A DNA stretch of 64,000 nucleotides from Monocercomonoides exilis (Eukaryota; Preaxostyla; Oxymonadida; Polymastigidae), in NCBI GenBank assembly GCA_001643675.2, contig LSRY02000003.1:124001-188000 (forward strand), read 5' to 3'. Positions 19,266-32,029 of the stretch are shown piece after piece; positions within the stretch are counted from its first letter, which is position 1, and every line of letters starts with the position of its first letter. The notes beneath the pieces are model-generated. The model ran no database searches and had not been told where the DNA came from. It saw only the letters and a program-made list of their open reading frames with translations. Both the position numbers and the translations under genes were made by a program.

Positions 19266-22200
19266 ATGTCACAACTTCAATTTCAAGTTGTTTCATTTTC
19301 CAGCGAGGAGCCGTCTAGACAGGCTTCTAGTTTAGCATTACAAAAGCCGGGAAATTCTGGTTGGCAATCCGCTGTGTATGATTTATTATTTATTTTTACC
19401 TCAATTGGTGAATTGATTTTTTTTTATTTAGTAATTGCTCATATCCACAACAACTAACATTGAAGCTAACAGATGGACCGGCTCATTTAACATCATTATA
19501 TATTCTTTCACACGAATCGAAGATAGCATCTCGAATTGAACTTCAAGTAGGCTTACCTAAAAATGGAATTTCTGCTGAAACGCTTGAAGACTGTTCCTTT
19601 ATTGGACTTGGGTATGAATCACTTATTTAAAGAACACATATATCTGTTATTAATGTATTTATGAAGCCATACAAACCTTGAAACAAATGAAGGAAATAGT
19701 TTTAAATACAGTGAATTGAAATCTATAGACTTAAATTCTTACGCTCAATATGTTAGACTCATATTTCATAAAAATTATGTTAATCCCTTTAACACTGCTA
19801 ATCAAGTTGGAATCAGAGCTATCAAATTTGATGGAGAACCAATAGCTGGAAAAGAGGTAAACAATATTCATAATCTTTTTTTTTAAAAGAAACAAATAAA
19901 AAATTATTTTGTAAAATGTGATTAATGATGTTTTTTTGAAAAAAAACAATCAACGTCATTTTAATTTTAGACGCTTGTAAAGGGATTTAAAGCACTTTGT
20001 GCCCAAGCCAGCAGAATGAAAAGCACGACCGCCAAAAAAGTAACTCGAAACGCGGGCGGTGCAGACGTTGTCATGGACGAAGCGACTAAAAAGAAACTGG
20101 AAGAGCTGAACCGAAAGAAAAAAGAAGCAGCAGATGCAGAAGACTTCGATGCAGCGAAGAAGTGGAAGCAGAGCATTGATCGGCTGACTGAGCTATCCGC
20201 CGAGCTGTCAAAATTGGAGCAGATCAAAGAAAAAGCGAAGGCACTGGAAGACTTCGACACAGCAAAGGACGCGAAGATGAAGATCGACCGCCTGAAAGTG
20301 CAGGTCGAGGCGCTGTGCCGGGGAGAAGAGCTGCCTGAAGAGAGGGTGCCTGACCGAAGCCGCGAGGCAAGAACACGAGCAGTCCGTTCTGGTGCTTCTT
20401 TCGACAGCGACGAGACAGAGCGACCGCGAAGGGGCGGGGCGTCGTGGGGCGAGAGAGGAAGAGAGCCTTCTTCTTCTCCTCCGCCTGGTGCTTCAATGGC
20501 CACGCCGTCGCTGAACAGCACATCCAGCCGCATCTCTCCAGACAACGTGGGAGGCGGCCCATCGTTTTCTCCACCTTCCTCTCCTCGTTCTTCTTCCTCT
20601 TCCTCTTCTTCTTCATTTCACCAATCTTCTTCTTCTGCTTCTTCTGCTTATCCAGACACTTCATCTGTGCCAGCCACACGCGCTCCACCGAGGACACGTG
20701 GTGCTCCTCCGCCAAGACGCATTTCTTCACAGCCATCCTCTTCTTCCTCCTCTTCCTCCTCTTCTTCTTCATTTCCTCGTTCAACAGCAGAAGCATCGAG
20801 AGAACCAGCACGGGGAAGAGAAGAGGAAGGAGAGGAAGGAGAACAGGAAGGCGGGGGAATTGAAAGCGATCTGACAGGGCTTAATGAATATGAGAGGCAA
20901 ACAGCTGTGGCTAATAAGTCAGAGGAGGAAGCGGCACACGAGTTTGAACTGCAGCAGCAGAAGGCAAAGACAAATGAAGGTGTGTGAGAATAACAGAGAA
21001 ACGAAAGATTGATTTAGAATTTTTATTTTTTTTTTAACAATTTTTATCTTGTTTCACTTTCATAACAACTTCATTTTCTCTCCTTTTATTTTTCCATCCC
21101 CCCCCCCCCATTTGTTTGTTTGTATTTTCATTGTTTTCATATCTCAACCCATTCCGTTCCAGACGAAGATGCACCTCCGCTCAGCGACAAAGAGCGCACA
21201 GAGTATTCTTCTCTCGTTGCGCAAGTCGGCGAGCAGACGATGGCGCGGCTGCGGAGCAAGAACTGGGCACACCGCGAGATGGGGGTGAACGACATCATCG
21301 ACCAAGTGGCAGCACTGGGCGACAACAGCCCTGCCATCGACCGCATCGCCTCGACACTCAGCGCGTTCTTGCTGAAGATGATCGACGACAGGAATGCGAA
21401 CGTAGCAGCGGGTGTGGTGCAGCTGCTGGAGAGGCTGATTGAAGGCTGCTCTGAAGGAAGAGAGCGCACGGGGCTGGCTGAGGCGGCGCTGGGGAAAGTG
21501 TGCGGGCGGCTGGGCGATGCGCAGAAGCGGGTGAACGAGCACGCGCGAGACTTTGTGCTGTTCTGTGCGCACAGAGCAGTCCTCGGGCCGATGCAGACAG
21601 TGGCGAAGATGCTGAGCTCAGCACAGCCGCCGCTGGCGAAGTGGAAGGAGCACAACGAGCGGATCTCAGTCATAGCAGCAGTTGTGGATGAGAGCGGGGT
21701 GGAGTCGATTGGAGTGGAAGGGTATCTGAAGTATGTGGTGGCACAGATGTCGTCTCCCAACAGCGACGTGAGAGATTTGTGTGTGGCGCAGTTTGCAATC
21801 ATCTATCGGGTGCTGGAAGGAAGAGCGATGGCTGCAGTGGAGGCAGCGAAACTTCCCCCACAGATGATGAAGAAAGTGAAGGAGTCGATCGGAAAAGCAG
21901 ACAGCACCCCTGCTGCTCCTTCTGCAATTGGAGGAGGCATTCCGAGAAGAGGGCCAGGGGGGATGGCAGCATCGCCTGCTGCACCTTCTCCACAGGGAGG
22001 GAGAGGAGGATCGAGTGCCACACCAAACAGCGGAGGATATGGCAGAGGAGCACCAAAAGCAGCAGCAGGAGCAGCCGGAAGAGGCGCAGGCGGAGCTTCT
22101 GCTTCGACTCCTTCGCCTCAGGCAAAACCAAAAGTGACTCCGAAAGTGGCACCGAAAGCGACGCCCAAGCCGGCTGCTGCGAAAGCGCCTGTAGAAGCAC

Positions 22201-22739
22201 CAGGACCAGCGCCGGTGGCAGCAGCAGCAGAAGATGAGATGGGGATGGACGATGAGGAAGAAGAGGAGGATGTGGACTGGACATACTGCGAGTATTGCGG
22301 AGTGACGAATGCGAGCTGGGTGAAAGAGGATGTTATTCAGCACCAGACACACGAGTGTCCTTTCATCACGTCGTGTGACTATTGCGGCATGCTCATCCGG
22401 ATTGACGAGTTCACCGACCATCTTCTGTCACAATGTGAGTCCGGGAAGAAGTTTTCTGAGTGCCCGCGGTGCGGCGAGGCGGTGGAAGAGCGGCTGCTTC
22501 CTGCGCACATCCAGAAGAACAGCTGTCCTCTTTCGAAGGGAGAGGACTTTGCGCGCTGCCCGCTCTGCCATGCGGATATTCCGAACAGCCCCGACGGATG
22601 GGTCAGCCATCTGACGGTGAAGCCGGGCTGTCCAATGAACAAGAGGACGATGAAAAAGTGGGGGAGAGCACAGCAGCCGGCACCTGCGGCAAGTCAGGGA
22701 TCGGGTTTGAGTAGGATACCGAGGTTGTCGAAGAGATAA
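19266..22739 (+). CDS. CEP104: CEP104/FAP256-like ciliary tip protein
   Basis: Five exons: 19266-19375, 19432-19611, 19667-19856, 19971-20979, 21163-22739; all introns GT-AG, frame preserved, 1,021 residues. Residues 1-160 form the N-terminal beta-sandwich typical of CEP104 (SYPQQLTLKL, YVRLIFHKNYVNPFN). Next come two UVR-like helical hairpins (DAEDFDAAKKWKQ, ALEDFDTAKDAKM; about 190-260) and a Ser/Pro-rich linker. Exon 5 encodes a TOG-type HEAT domain (about 500-740, MARLRSKNWAHREMG), an Ala/Pro linker and a C-terminal Cys/His zinc-finger array (about 866-985, YCEYCGV, SCDYCGM, ECPRCGE, RCPLCHA). In other eukaryotes CEP104 binds tubulin at ciliary and microtubule plus ends. Exons 1-3 are AT-rich while exons 4-5 are GC-rich. 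Convergent with the IQCH-like gene. Confidence 0.92.
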
Positions 22740-23396
22740 GGAAGGAAGGAAGGAAGGGTAAGAGGGAGAGAGAGGGATATTGGTGATGAATGGATTATCT
22801 TGTTGAGGCAATTTAGTTTATTTTTTTATTTTTGTTGTTTTGTTAGTTGGCTTTTATTGTTTTTGTATGAAAAAAATTAAAAAAAGCAAAATATGAAAGT
22901 TCATTGGAACCTCTTTCACTTGCAACTCCTCTGAATATATAAATCATCTTTATATTCGTTCTTTTGATGTTTTCAACGAATAGCATCGTTCAGTTCTCAA
23001 GTTTAATGGCTTGTTAATCATTCACATCCCATTTCTACTTCTATTTTATTCTCAATCATAGTTTTCTTTCATTGCAAAAGAAATGAATAAAGAAAGAAAA
23101 AAAGATAGAAATCTAACTTTGCTTTGTACTTGTTCATAAAACAGATGAATTTTCACATTCAAAAATTAAAAAAAGAAAGAAAAAAGAAAAGAAACATTTC
23201 GAAATTCAAGCAAAGAATTGTGCTTTCAAAAAACACAATTAAACACCAAAAAATACAACACGAAAAGAAGTGAAATAATTCATTACAAATTGAAACGACT
23301 AAAAATGACATAAAAGTCAATTAAATAACAGGAAAAAGCAGAAAGAAAAGATTATTTCTTTGAATTGATGATTTGAATGCAATGAAGTGGAGTGTC
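22740..23396. other. Convergent intergenic spacer
   Basis: 657 bp between the stops of two tail-to-tail genes. It starts with GGAAGGAAGGAAGG-type purine repeats, then AT-rich sequence with several AATAAA-like strings on both strands. These could serve as cleavage/polyadenylation signals; no gene seen. Confidence 0.6.
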
Positions 23397-26300
23397 TCAG
23401 ATGTGCGCTTGGAGGATGTTCTTTAAGAATGCTGTGATGACTTGTGAAAAGTGCTGAAAAAGATGGAAAAACAGAATATTATTCGTGGCATTACAAAAGA
23501 GGAAGATTAATTGATAGATTTCTGAAATTTTGATACAAAAACTAAGCAAACCTTAATTTGCACATTCGAAATTGGAGCCGAAGGAACCTTTCGTTTCATC
23601 AGCAAATCCATCTGCTGTGCAGTCAGATTACCTTTCTCCTTCTCCTTCTCACCATCTTTCTCCTTCTCTTTATTTGAAGAAGAAGAAGAAGAAGAAGAAG
23701 AAGAAGAAGAGAGAATTCTTGTGAGCAGAGTCAGAAGTGTGTGCGAAGCCAGCTCCAAAGCGCCAGGCGGTGTTGTGTCGCTCACCACAAACGAAAGCAT
23801 TCCATCTGCCACTCTCGACGAAGGGGTAAAGAGAACACCACGGAAGGGAACACTTCCTGTTTGGAGGGGGGGGGGGGATTAAATTTGATTGGTTGAATGT
23901 GAAGAGAAGATTGAAGAGAATGAATGTTTGATTAGGAAGAATAAAATGAAAGAAATAAAAAAGATAATAATGACAGTAATAATAATAGGCTAAAGGAGCT
24001 TCATCCAAAAAAGTGTTCAAAAGGCAAAAAAATTAAATATCAATTAGAATTCAACACAAAAATAATCAAAATTTGTCTTTTTTTTTTTTCAATCCATTCA
24101 TCAACCAATTCATACCATCTCCTGTGGAATATGCTGAAGACAGCGAGAGGCCGAGCTCTCTGCAAGCCGTGAAGAAAGCCAAATGCGACGACTTCAGGAG
24201 AGACGGATGGGCAAACGGAGGAACAACCACAAACCACCTCTTTTCTGGCTGATGAAGAGAGGAAGAAGAAGAAGCTGAAGTTGAATCAATGATTCTGTTC
24301 TGCTGCAAGTTGTCTCCTTCATTTCCTGCTTTTCCTTCGCCCCCTTTCACAAAACCTGGTCCCGCCAACACAAGATTACTCTTCTCTCCATTTCTCCCTC
24401 TTCCATCTTCACACCCTCCCTCTCCTCCTCCTTCTCCTCCTCCTCCTCCCCCACCCACTGCAAAGCACTCCGCATCCACATCAATCGCGCCCTGTGTCAC
24501 AAACTGCATCCATCTCCACTCCCCAGCCTCTCTCAGCCTCCCTTCCCTCACCTCCACCCCGCACATCCGCACTGCCCCCCACTCGTCCACAAACACCACA
24601 TACTCCACCTGCCACGTGCCCCACAGCCCTTCTCGCCCACACACCGCCCCGACTGCATTAGACGCATCTCTCACAGCTGCCAAGGGAACACCCCGAAGTG
24701 GCGTTAAGACTCCACAGCGCTCAAATTCAGTCACTTTGTTGTGGGTAGGAGAAGAAGAAGAAGATGATGATGATGATGGAAGTGAATAATTTCCATGTGA
24801 TGTATATTTTGTTCTTAAATCGTTAGCTTTTCCTGCTGCATCATCTGAATCAGAATTGTATTCGTCTTCATCTTCATCATCTTCTTCTCTTTCTTCAATA
24901 ATCATGTCATCATCGTCCCCTTCTTCCCCTTCTCCTTCTTCCTCTTCCTCAACTCCATCCAACACATTCTCCCCAAATGCAAATCTCTTTCCTCTCCTTC
25001 CATTTCCTCCTTTCCTTCTCCTTCTCCTTCCCCCTCTCCTTCTCCTTTTCCTCTCTCTCCTCTTCCTCTCCTCCTCATCTTCTTCTCCTCTCCCAGTTAT
25101 CCACTCTCCAATGAACGTAATCTTCGACTCGCCCGTCGGCTTCACAAACATCTCAACAATTGGCTCACACAAAATCTGCTCAGCCGACGGAAACAGCTCC
25201 ACAATTGCGCCTTCTGAACACATATGCGCCAGAAAGTGAGGCCAGGAGCGATAGAAAGAAAGAGGAGGAGAAGAAGAAGATTTCTGTGTTTGTGTTTGTG
25301 TATGTGATTGTGAGTGAGAAAGAGTGTGTAAATGCAGGTGTGATTGTGATTGTGTTGGTGAATGAGGCACAAATTGAGGGAGAGAAGGCGAAGATTTCGG
25401 TGTTTTGGGGATTTTAGGCGTTTTTGGTGTGATTGGGGCGATTGGGGTGATTTGTGTCTTTGAAGAGCGAGCTGTGGAAGGCTGGGGAATGGAAGCAAAA
25501 GAGGAAGAGGATGAAATGAAGGGGAAACGAGGAGAGGAAGAAGGGACGGGGTCGAGGAAGGAAGTGGAGGAAGAAGAAGGGAAAGAAGAAGAAGAAGAAG
25601 AAGAAGAGGAGGAGGAGGAGGAGGAAGAGGAAGAGGAAGAAGATGAAGAAGAAGATGAAGTTGATTCGCGAAATGGAGAGAAGAGATTGAAAGATGAAGA
25701 GTCGCAGAATGAAATGATTGAAGGGCACAGAGGAACAGTCGACAAGGAACGAGGATCAAACACTTGTTTCGGTGCATTCTCTGGTTTCTTCTCCACTTCT
25801 CCTTCTTCTCCTCCCTCTCCTCTTTCTCCTTCTTCTTTTATTTCACCTTCTTCTTCTTCTTCTTCTTCTCCCTCTCCCTCTCTCTTCTTCTTCTCTTCCT
25901 GCTCAAACTCCAGAAATGCCAAGTTGTCCAATCCAAGTGCTTCTGCCAGAATTGGCACAAGAACTTCTTCCAACGCCGTCTGATTCGCTTTTATCTGCGC
26001 CACTCGATCTCGGTGCTTATGTGAAACACCCTTTGTGCTATTCTTGTCTTCTTCTCCTTCTCTTTCTGTTACTCCTTCTCCTTCTTCTTTATCTCTGTTC
26101 TGAATATTTCTGTCTGTTTCACTGTTATCATTCACAACACCATCTTCTTCATTTTCTTCCTTTTCCTTTTTCCCTTCTCCTCCTTCTCCCTCTCCCTCTC
26201 CCCTCATCATCTCCTCCTGCTCCTTCAACAGCCTCTCCATCTTCTCCTTCAGCACCCTCTTCTCCTCTTCCTCTTCTTCTCTCTCTTCTGCTGCTGCCAA

Positions 26301-29300
26301 TGTCAACATCGCTGATGACAGCACCACATCCTCCATCTCCATCTCCAGCTCCTCCAGCGCCTGCTCCACACACCCCTTCACCCAGCACACCACATCTCCT
26401 CTCCGCCCAACCTCATCGTCCAGCCGAATCATCACTCTTTCTGTCTGCGCCGCCCTCGACAGCAGCCGCGCGATGGCCGAAGGGACAAGAGAAGGGTCGT
26501 ACAGGTCGTAAATAGAGGGCATCGTGTTCACGTCGGCCGAGGTGAAGATCCGCTTGCTGCCAGAACGGGTGCCCATTGCGCGGGAGAGGAGAGGAGAGGC
26601 AGCGCAGAGGGGAATGTTCAGATCAGCTGATAGAATCACATCAGACTCAGACACCACACTGCTGTACATAACAGAAGGGCGGTTTTTGGTGTATGCTTTG
26701 AGCTTGGCGAGGGCAGCAGGGGAGGAAAGGAGAAGAGAAGAGAGAGAAAGATGGGGAGAAAGATAGGAGCAGGCTTCGGGGACGATGATGCGGAGGCGGC
26801 TGTCGATGTTGGAGATGGGGCCATCAGAACGAAGAGAGCAGATGATGGAGGAGGGAGTTGTGGTGGATGAGGATGAGGAGGAAGAGGAGGAGGATGATGA
26901 CAAAGAAGTAGAAGAAGAAGATGTTGATGATGAAATAGGAGTTGGTGTGTGTGAACGAGAAGTCGGACCTAAATAGAAATAACAAAATAAATAAATAAAT
27001 AAAATAGATTAATAAATAAGCACACAAGCACTGTTCAAAGGAATTGAAGTGATTGCAGAAGCAGACAATGAAGAGGTAGAAGAAGAAGAAGCAGAAGAAG
27101 AAACAGACATCATCAGCTTCTTTGCGTAAGTGAGGACAGCTTGTGGGAGAGGGAAAGGAGAGACGAGGATGACATCCACATGAGGATCACGCAGATCAAG
27201 CAGAGACGAAATGTCTGACTGGAGCTGAGGAAACAGATGGAAAAGCACATCTGAAGGGGAAGGAACACGACTTTTGGAGAAAGAGGATGAAAGAGAAGAA
27301 GAAGATGTTGATGATGATGAATTGCTTGAGCCTTTCAAATGATAAAACAACGAGTCAGCAGAAGCAAAGCCCTCTGCTTCAGGCAGTTCCAACTGTGCAT
27401 ACTTCTCGTTCTGCAGTGCCATTCTTATGCTCTTCTCACTCACTGCTGCCTTCCCCTCTGCGCCCAGCCCTCCGCCCGCCGTGTCCTCCACCACATTCGC
27501 CACCCACCTCTCGAATTCTGCCTTCTCCACGGAACAGCTCGCATCCACAGACATTCTGATCCGCTCGTCCCACCCAACCGACGGCAGGTGCACATGCACC
27601 CGGCGCGTGTGCTGCATCTCCCGCCAGCTCGTCTGCAGCGCAACAGCCAGCTCTCTTCTCCTTTCTTCTCGCACTGCCATCCGCTGCACTCGCTCCTCCA
27701 CAAACGCCTTCCGCACACAATAGTCCCTCCACCCCTTCTGGATGACAGCTGCTGCCTGGCCCTTGGGACAGTACCGGAGATACTGTCTTCTCGCCCTCCA
27801 CATCCGAAACACCGACTGAATAGCCACCGCTGCCTTCGCCTCGCAGTCGCCAAACTGGAAGCGCCGGCCGACTGAATGGAGAAGAGGCTCAATCTCATCG
27901 CGGTTGACGACAAGAGACAGAATCTGGCTCGTCTTCAGACGCAGAGAGGGTGGGAGTGCACGCACAGCCTCCCAGGAACGAGAAGAAGAAGAAGAAGAAG
28001 AAATATTTCCTCCTTCCTTTGCCCTCTCCTTCCCTGCCTTCCCTGGCACATACACAAAGTCGTCGCTGGTAGCGAGCTGAACCACTTTCTTCCCGCTCAC
28101 AAAGACCAAATCGATTCCATTCTCCACACACCACCACTCCACCTGCTGCAGCACCGCCTCTATGCGCTGCCAGTGCTCGCCAAATGCGCGGGAGAAGGAG
28201 GAATATTCGGGTGTGTCCCGCACAACCGCCCCGCGCCGCACAATCAGATGGTGTAGCGAATACTCGTCCAGCAGATCGTCAAAGCTGCGAAGTGCAGTTT
28301 GGGCTGCAGAGGAAGAAGAAGAGGCAGAAGAGTCGTTGTTTGGCAGAGGAGCATTTGAAGTGTTGGAGAATGAGTCTGAGGTTGCTCCGCGATGTGCTTC
28401 TGCTGCTGCTGCTGCTGTTTCGTTTTCAGCACGGCGCCTTCTTTCATTCTCTTCCTCTTCCTCTCTTTCTCTTTCTCTTTCTCTTTCTCTTTCACTCAAG
28501 CTGTTCTCACTTCGTGCAGAATTCGTCTGCCTTTCTCCAGCTGTCCACTTTCTCATCGCTCTTCTCTTCAGCATTTGCTCAGTCACATGCGGATGATACG
28601 AATGGTCTGGCAAGAGCGATCGCAAAGGAGCGTCTGTCCCAATGGGCGTGGTCAGATCAAGTATTCCTTCGCCCACAAGAACTCTTCTATCACCCTCTGC
28701 ACTCAGCTTTTTGCGTGCTCGTCTCGTACCGTCGGGAAACACCACCGTCTCAAATTGCTCTTCCAGCGGATGTGCAGTCGCCATTTGCGTTTGCAGTGAG
28801 GCCATTTTGTCTATTCCAAGTGCAATCGTAAGATCTTTGGGAGTTTTCAGAAACCCTCTGTCTGCCAATGATATTGCTGACATTGATGCCATTGCGGGAG
28901 AATACACAGATGTTGGCTGATTGGAATCCGCAAGCGGTAATCCCCCTTTCAAGAGAGTTGTTTCTTTGGCTCCAGGCATTTCTTCCTCGCGAAAGCGAAC
29001 ATTTGGATTATTTCTGACTTTTGATGGAACAATTGCAAGTGGTGTTGTTGTCTTTGTTTTATTAATCTTTCCTTCTGGTGCACGGCCAACGCGCCGTGGT
29101 GCCGAGCATCGCCGTTGTTTCTTTATGTGAAATCGTTCTGAAAGGATTGATTGAGCATCAGGATTTCCAAGAACACGCGAAGTAATTTGATCTTGCTTTT
29201 GATTTCTGATTAAGGCCGAATACGAAACAAACGAGCTTTGTTGTGCAGTTAGTGATGCAGGAGAATTTTCACGTTTTGGACTTAGAGAACTTGTAGAATT

Positions 29301-29573
29301 GAAAAATGGTTGGTTTAATAAAATCTTTGAAGTTCTCGAATGGGCCATTCCATATGACTTTTTGGAATGTGTTGATTGCTTTTGAAACTGTTTCTCATCT
29401 CTTGTTACGCCTTCAGACGGCATTGGTCTTAAAGAACTTGTGTTTGTCGCAAATAATTGATTGGACCGTTGTGATGATTGAATTCCCGAAGCTGATGGTG
29501 GACGTAAATCGGATGGACGCAGCGTTAGAGGAGGAAGACGGGTAAATGATGGTGAGTCTGTTGTCCCATACAT
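23397..29573 (-). CDS. IQCH: IQCH-like IQ-motif/ATP-grasp-like ciliary protein
   Basis: Four exons on the minus strand: 29573-27026, 26968-24116, 23856-23552, 23453-23397 (stop TGA); introns of 57, 259 and 98 nt; 1,920 residues. Exon 1 carries a Ser/Glu-rich N-terminus and two or three IQ motifs around residues 575-640 (VAIQSVFRMWRARRQYLRY, AVIQKGWRDYCVRKA). Spanning exons 1-2 is the C-terminal IQCH homology region: SDVILSADLNIPL, RSGSKRIFTSADV, VMIRLDDEVGRRGD, later EGAIVELFPSAEQI and WQVEYVVFVDEWG. Exon 3 has a Ser run, and exon 4 ends HFSQVITAFLKNILQAHI. Human IQCH is about 1,030 residues; the extra length is Ser, Glu and Asp low complexity. The family is linked to cilia and sperm and binds calmodulin through IQ motifs (family knowledge). 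The IQCH match is remembered rather than searched. Confidence 0.8.
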
Positions 29574-30016
29574 ACCGCTGAATAATTGTTCTTTTGATGA
29601 AAGTTGTTGAATTAAAATGAAAATTGTGGGTGTCCTAAAAAAAAATTAAACAAAAGTTTTTTTATTTATTTTTGTGAACTTTCATTCTTATGTACGTTAA
29701 CTCATATAAAAATAAAATAAATGTAATTGAATTTAAATAAAAAGAAAAACCATGCCAATATCTCAAACATGAAATAAATATTTTGAAAGGTATACTTTCT
29801 TAACGAAAATGAACAAAATTTGAATCCAACAGAAAAGCAAAATACTCTTGACATAAATGAAAAGAATGTACGAAATAACTTTTATAATTCTATCTTTACA
29901 TCTTGCACTTGAATGTACATTTCTATTATTCTTAAAAGAAAACTTTAAAATAATCATGAAAAAAATATTCTAGACACATTCTCCTTAACTATACACACAA
30001 AAATTAAATATCTTTT
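29574..30016. other. Intergenic spacer
   Basis: 443 bp, AT-rich, between the IQCH-like start and the stop of the seven-helix membrane gene; both genes are on the minus strand. No gene, RNA or repeat was recognised. Confidence 0.55.
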
Positions 30017-31127
30017 TTAACTTGCTAAGTTAGGATGCAATGGTTTTGCCAATTCTGAATTTGGAGACATTTCATATTTTATTCCTGGTACTTGGCCTGA
30101 ATATCCTTTTCCAGTTTGCTTGTCATTTGAAATTGAAATAAATGTAGCCCGAAAGCGAGAAAAAGTCAGATACGTAAATAATATAGAAAATGAAAAATCC
30201 AACAAAATGAAGCGCAGGATGCCCGCACCAGCAACTCTGAGTAAAGCCTTCCAACTGCATTTCAAATAAATTTAGAAAGTTATTAAATAATAAAATTCAC
30301 AATGTAAGATTATTAAATCAAACCAAAGGGTTTCATCAAATAAACAATCATTCCATTCTTCTTCGGTAATAATTGTCTGCTTAGCTATGGCCTCGTACAC
30401 CTCCACAACAAGACACGTCAAAGATATAACAAGCATTGTCAACAAAAGTGTGACAAGCATCTTCACCCTTAGCAAAAAATTACTATTGATAATAAATCGC
30501 TTACTCATTTTATACACAGAACGGCATAAATTAATAACAAAGATTGGCAGAGGAAGCATAAGTAAAGCATCATAAAGAATTAATAAAACTCCTTCAGCCT
30601 CCCACGTACTGTAAGATAATGGATCAGCAACGCAGCAAATGAATGAAGAAATCAAAATCAAAAACACAATGACAAAATGCACATAAATAATGATAGAAGA
30701 GCATCTCTTTGATGACGAAAATGGTATTAGAGCACCCTTTGCAAGATATGTCTCAAGGAATTCAGAAGATAAATAATGAAAATGCTCCATAATGTGACAT
30801 AAAATCAAATACTGCAAAGGTAAACCAACGGGAAGTGGAACGATATGCACAAATGCAAAGTAAAAATTGAACAAAAACGCTGAAGCATAATAAAAGAATT
30901 TCATCTTATTCATTTTTTTTCCTTGTGATTTAATTTCGTCAACAATAAGTAAAAAAAATAATATCATTGTACAAATGGAGCAAATGACTGGTGGTAAAAT
31001 TGCTGATCCTCCAATTCCATAAACAACTGTTGAAGAAAAATGACATTAAAAAAATGAAACTGAATAATATTATAAGCAGGCCTGGAAATTCAAAAATCAA
31101 ATATGCTTGCGTTGGTGGCTCCTCCAT
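30017..31127 (-). CDS. Seven-helix membrane protein, family unknown
   Basis: Three exons: 31127-31061, 31026-30324, 30254-30017; 335 residues. The start is the ATG at 31127 (MEEPPTQAYLIFEFPG). Intron 2 (69 nt, GTTTGA...GCAG) is secure because both sides then read as one membrane protein. Intron 1 would be only 34 nt (GTTTCA...CAACAG), but joining it gives LLIILFIVYGIGGSAIL, a continuous hydrophobic helix. Hydrophobic segments in order: the N-terminal helix, SAILPPVICSICTMILFFLL, KFFYYASAFLFNFYFAF, SIIIYVHFVIVFLILISSFI, LLILYDALLMLPLPIFV, VTLLLTMLVISLTCLVV and FILLDFSFSILFTYLTF, then a hydrophilic tail of about 45 residues. Topology is consistent with a 7TM receptor-like or transporter-like protein, but no diagnostic motif was identified. 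Confidence 0.7.
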
Positions 31128-32029
31128 CAAAGTGAAATCAAAAATTTTTTAAATCAATAGAATCCAATTAAGACGCAATTTATCAAAATAAATATCTTCG
31201 TCGAATTGTCTATTTTTTTATGGGATCAAACAAAAGACTTCAATCACAATCCAATCCAAGCGAAAAAAAAAAAAAAAAGAAAGAAAGAAAAAGAAAAGAA
31301 AAAGAAAAGAAAAAAAAAATGAAAAGAAAAAAAAAAAAAAAGAAAAGAAAAAAAAAAAAGTCAATTCAAAAATAGAAAGAATACACCAGAACATAAGAAT
31401 ATTTTAGTGCAATGGTTTTTCTCTATGTAAAGTTATTTCTTAAAAAAGAACAAAAGAAAAGAAAAGAAATAGTTTTAACCAAATTTGAAACTCTATTTTT
31501 TTTCTGACAGAGGAAATCTTGTGAAGGACGAAACAAATTTTTTTCTTAGTTCCTCTAATTGCAGCAATGCTTCATTCAGAACATGTTTTTTTTTTCCTGA
31601 TGTGAAATACTTATTGATTTTATTGCAATTGAAAGTATTCTCAATTAAAAAATTTGGATAAAGTATCATTTCTTTTTAAATTGTAGTTTTAAAGAAAAAT
31701 TTTTGGAAAGTCTTTTTAAATAATCAAAAGCATTTATGAAACAAAAAGATTACTTTTATTCATAATTCTTTCAAAAAATGAAAATAAAAAGGTTCTGATT
31801 GAAATGAAATAAATTGTATTTAATAATACAATATAAACGAAAAGTATTCATAAACCTGAAAGTTAATTAAATCAATTGAAATTTGATTGTCAACTTTGAT
31901 TATAAGGAAAGAAAGCACATTCCGAATCAAATGCACTTCTTAGTTCTCTTTTTATTTTTAAAAATTAATCATTCTTCCAAAAAGAAAGAATTTTTTATTC
32001 TTTTGTATGATGAAATTTCCTTGAACAGT
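31128..32029. other. AT-rich spacer with long A/G tract
   Basis: Includes an almost pure purine tract at about 31261-31360 (runs of A broken by AAAG and GAAAG), possibly slipped microsatellite, and a further AAAAG cluster at about 31448-31470. No gene was recognised on either strand. Confidence 0.55.

Noticed and set aside
25260-25983. Plus-strand Glu-rich frames opposite the IQCH-like gene
   Set aside because: Antisense of Ser-coding (TCT/TCC)n tracts; no homology and no splice support.
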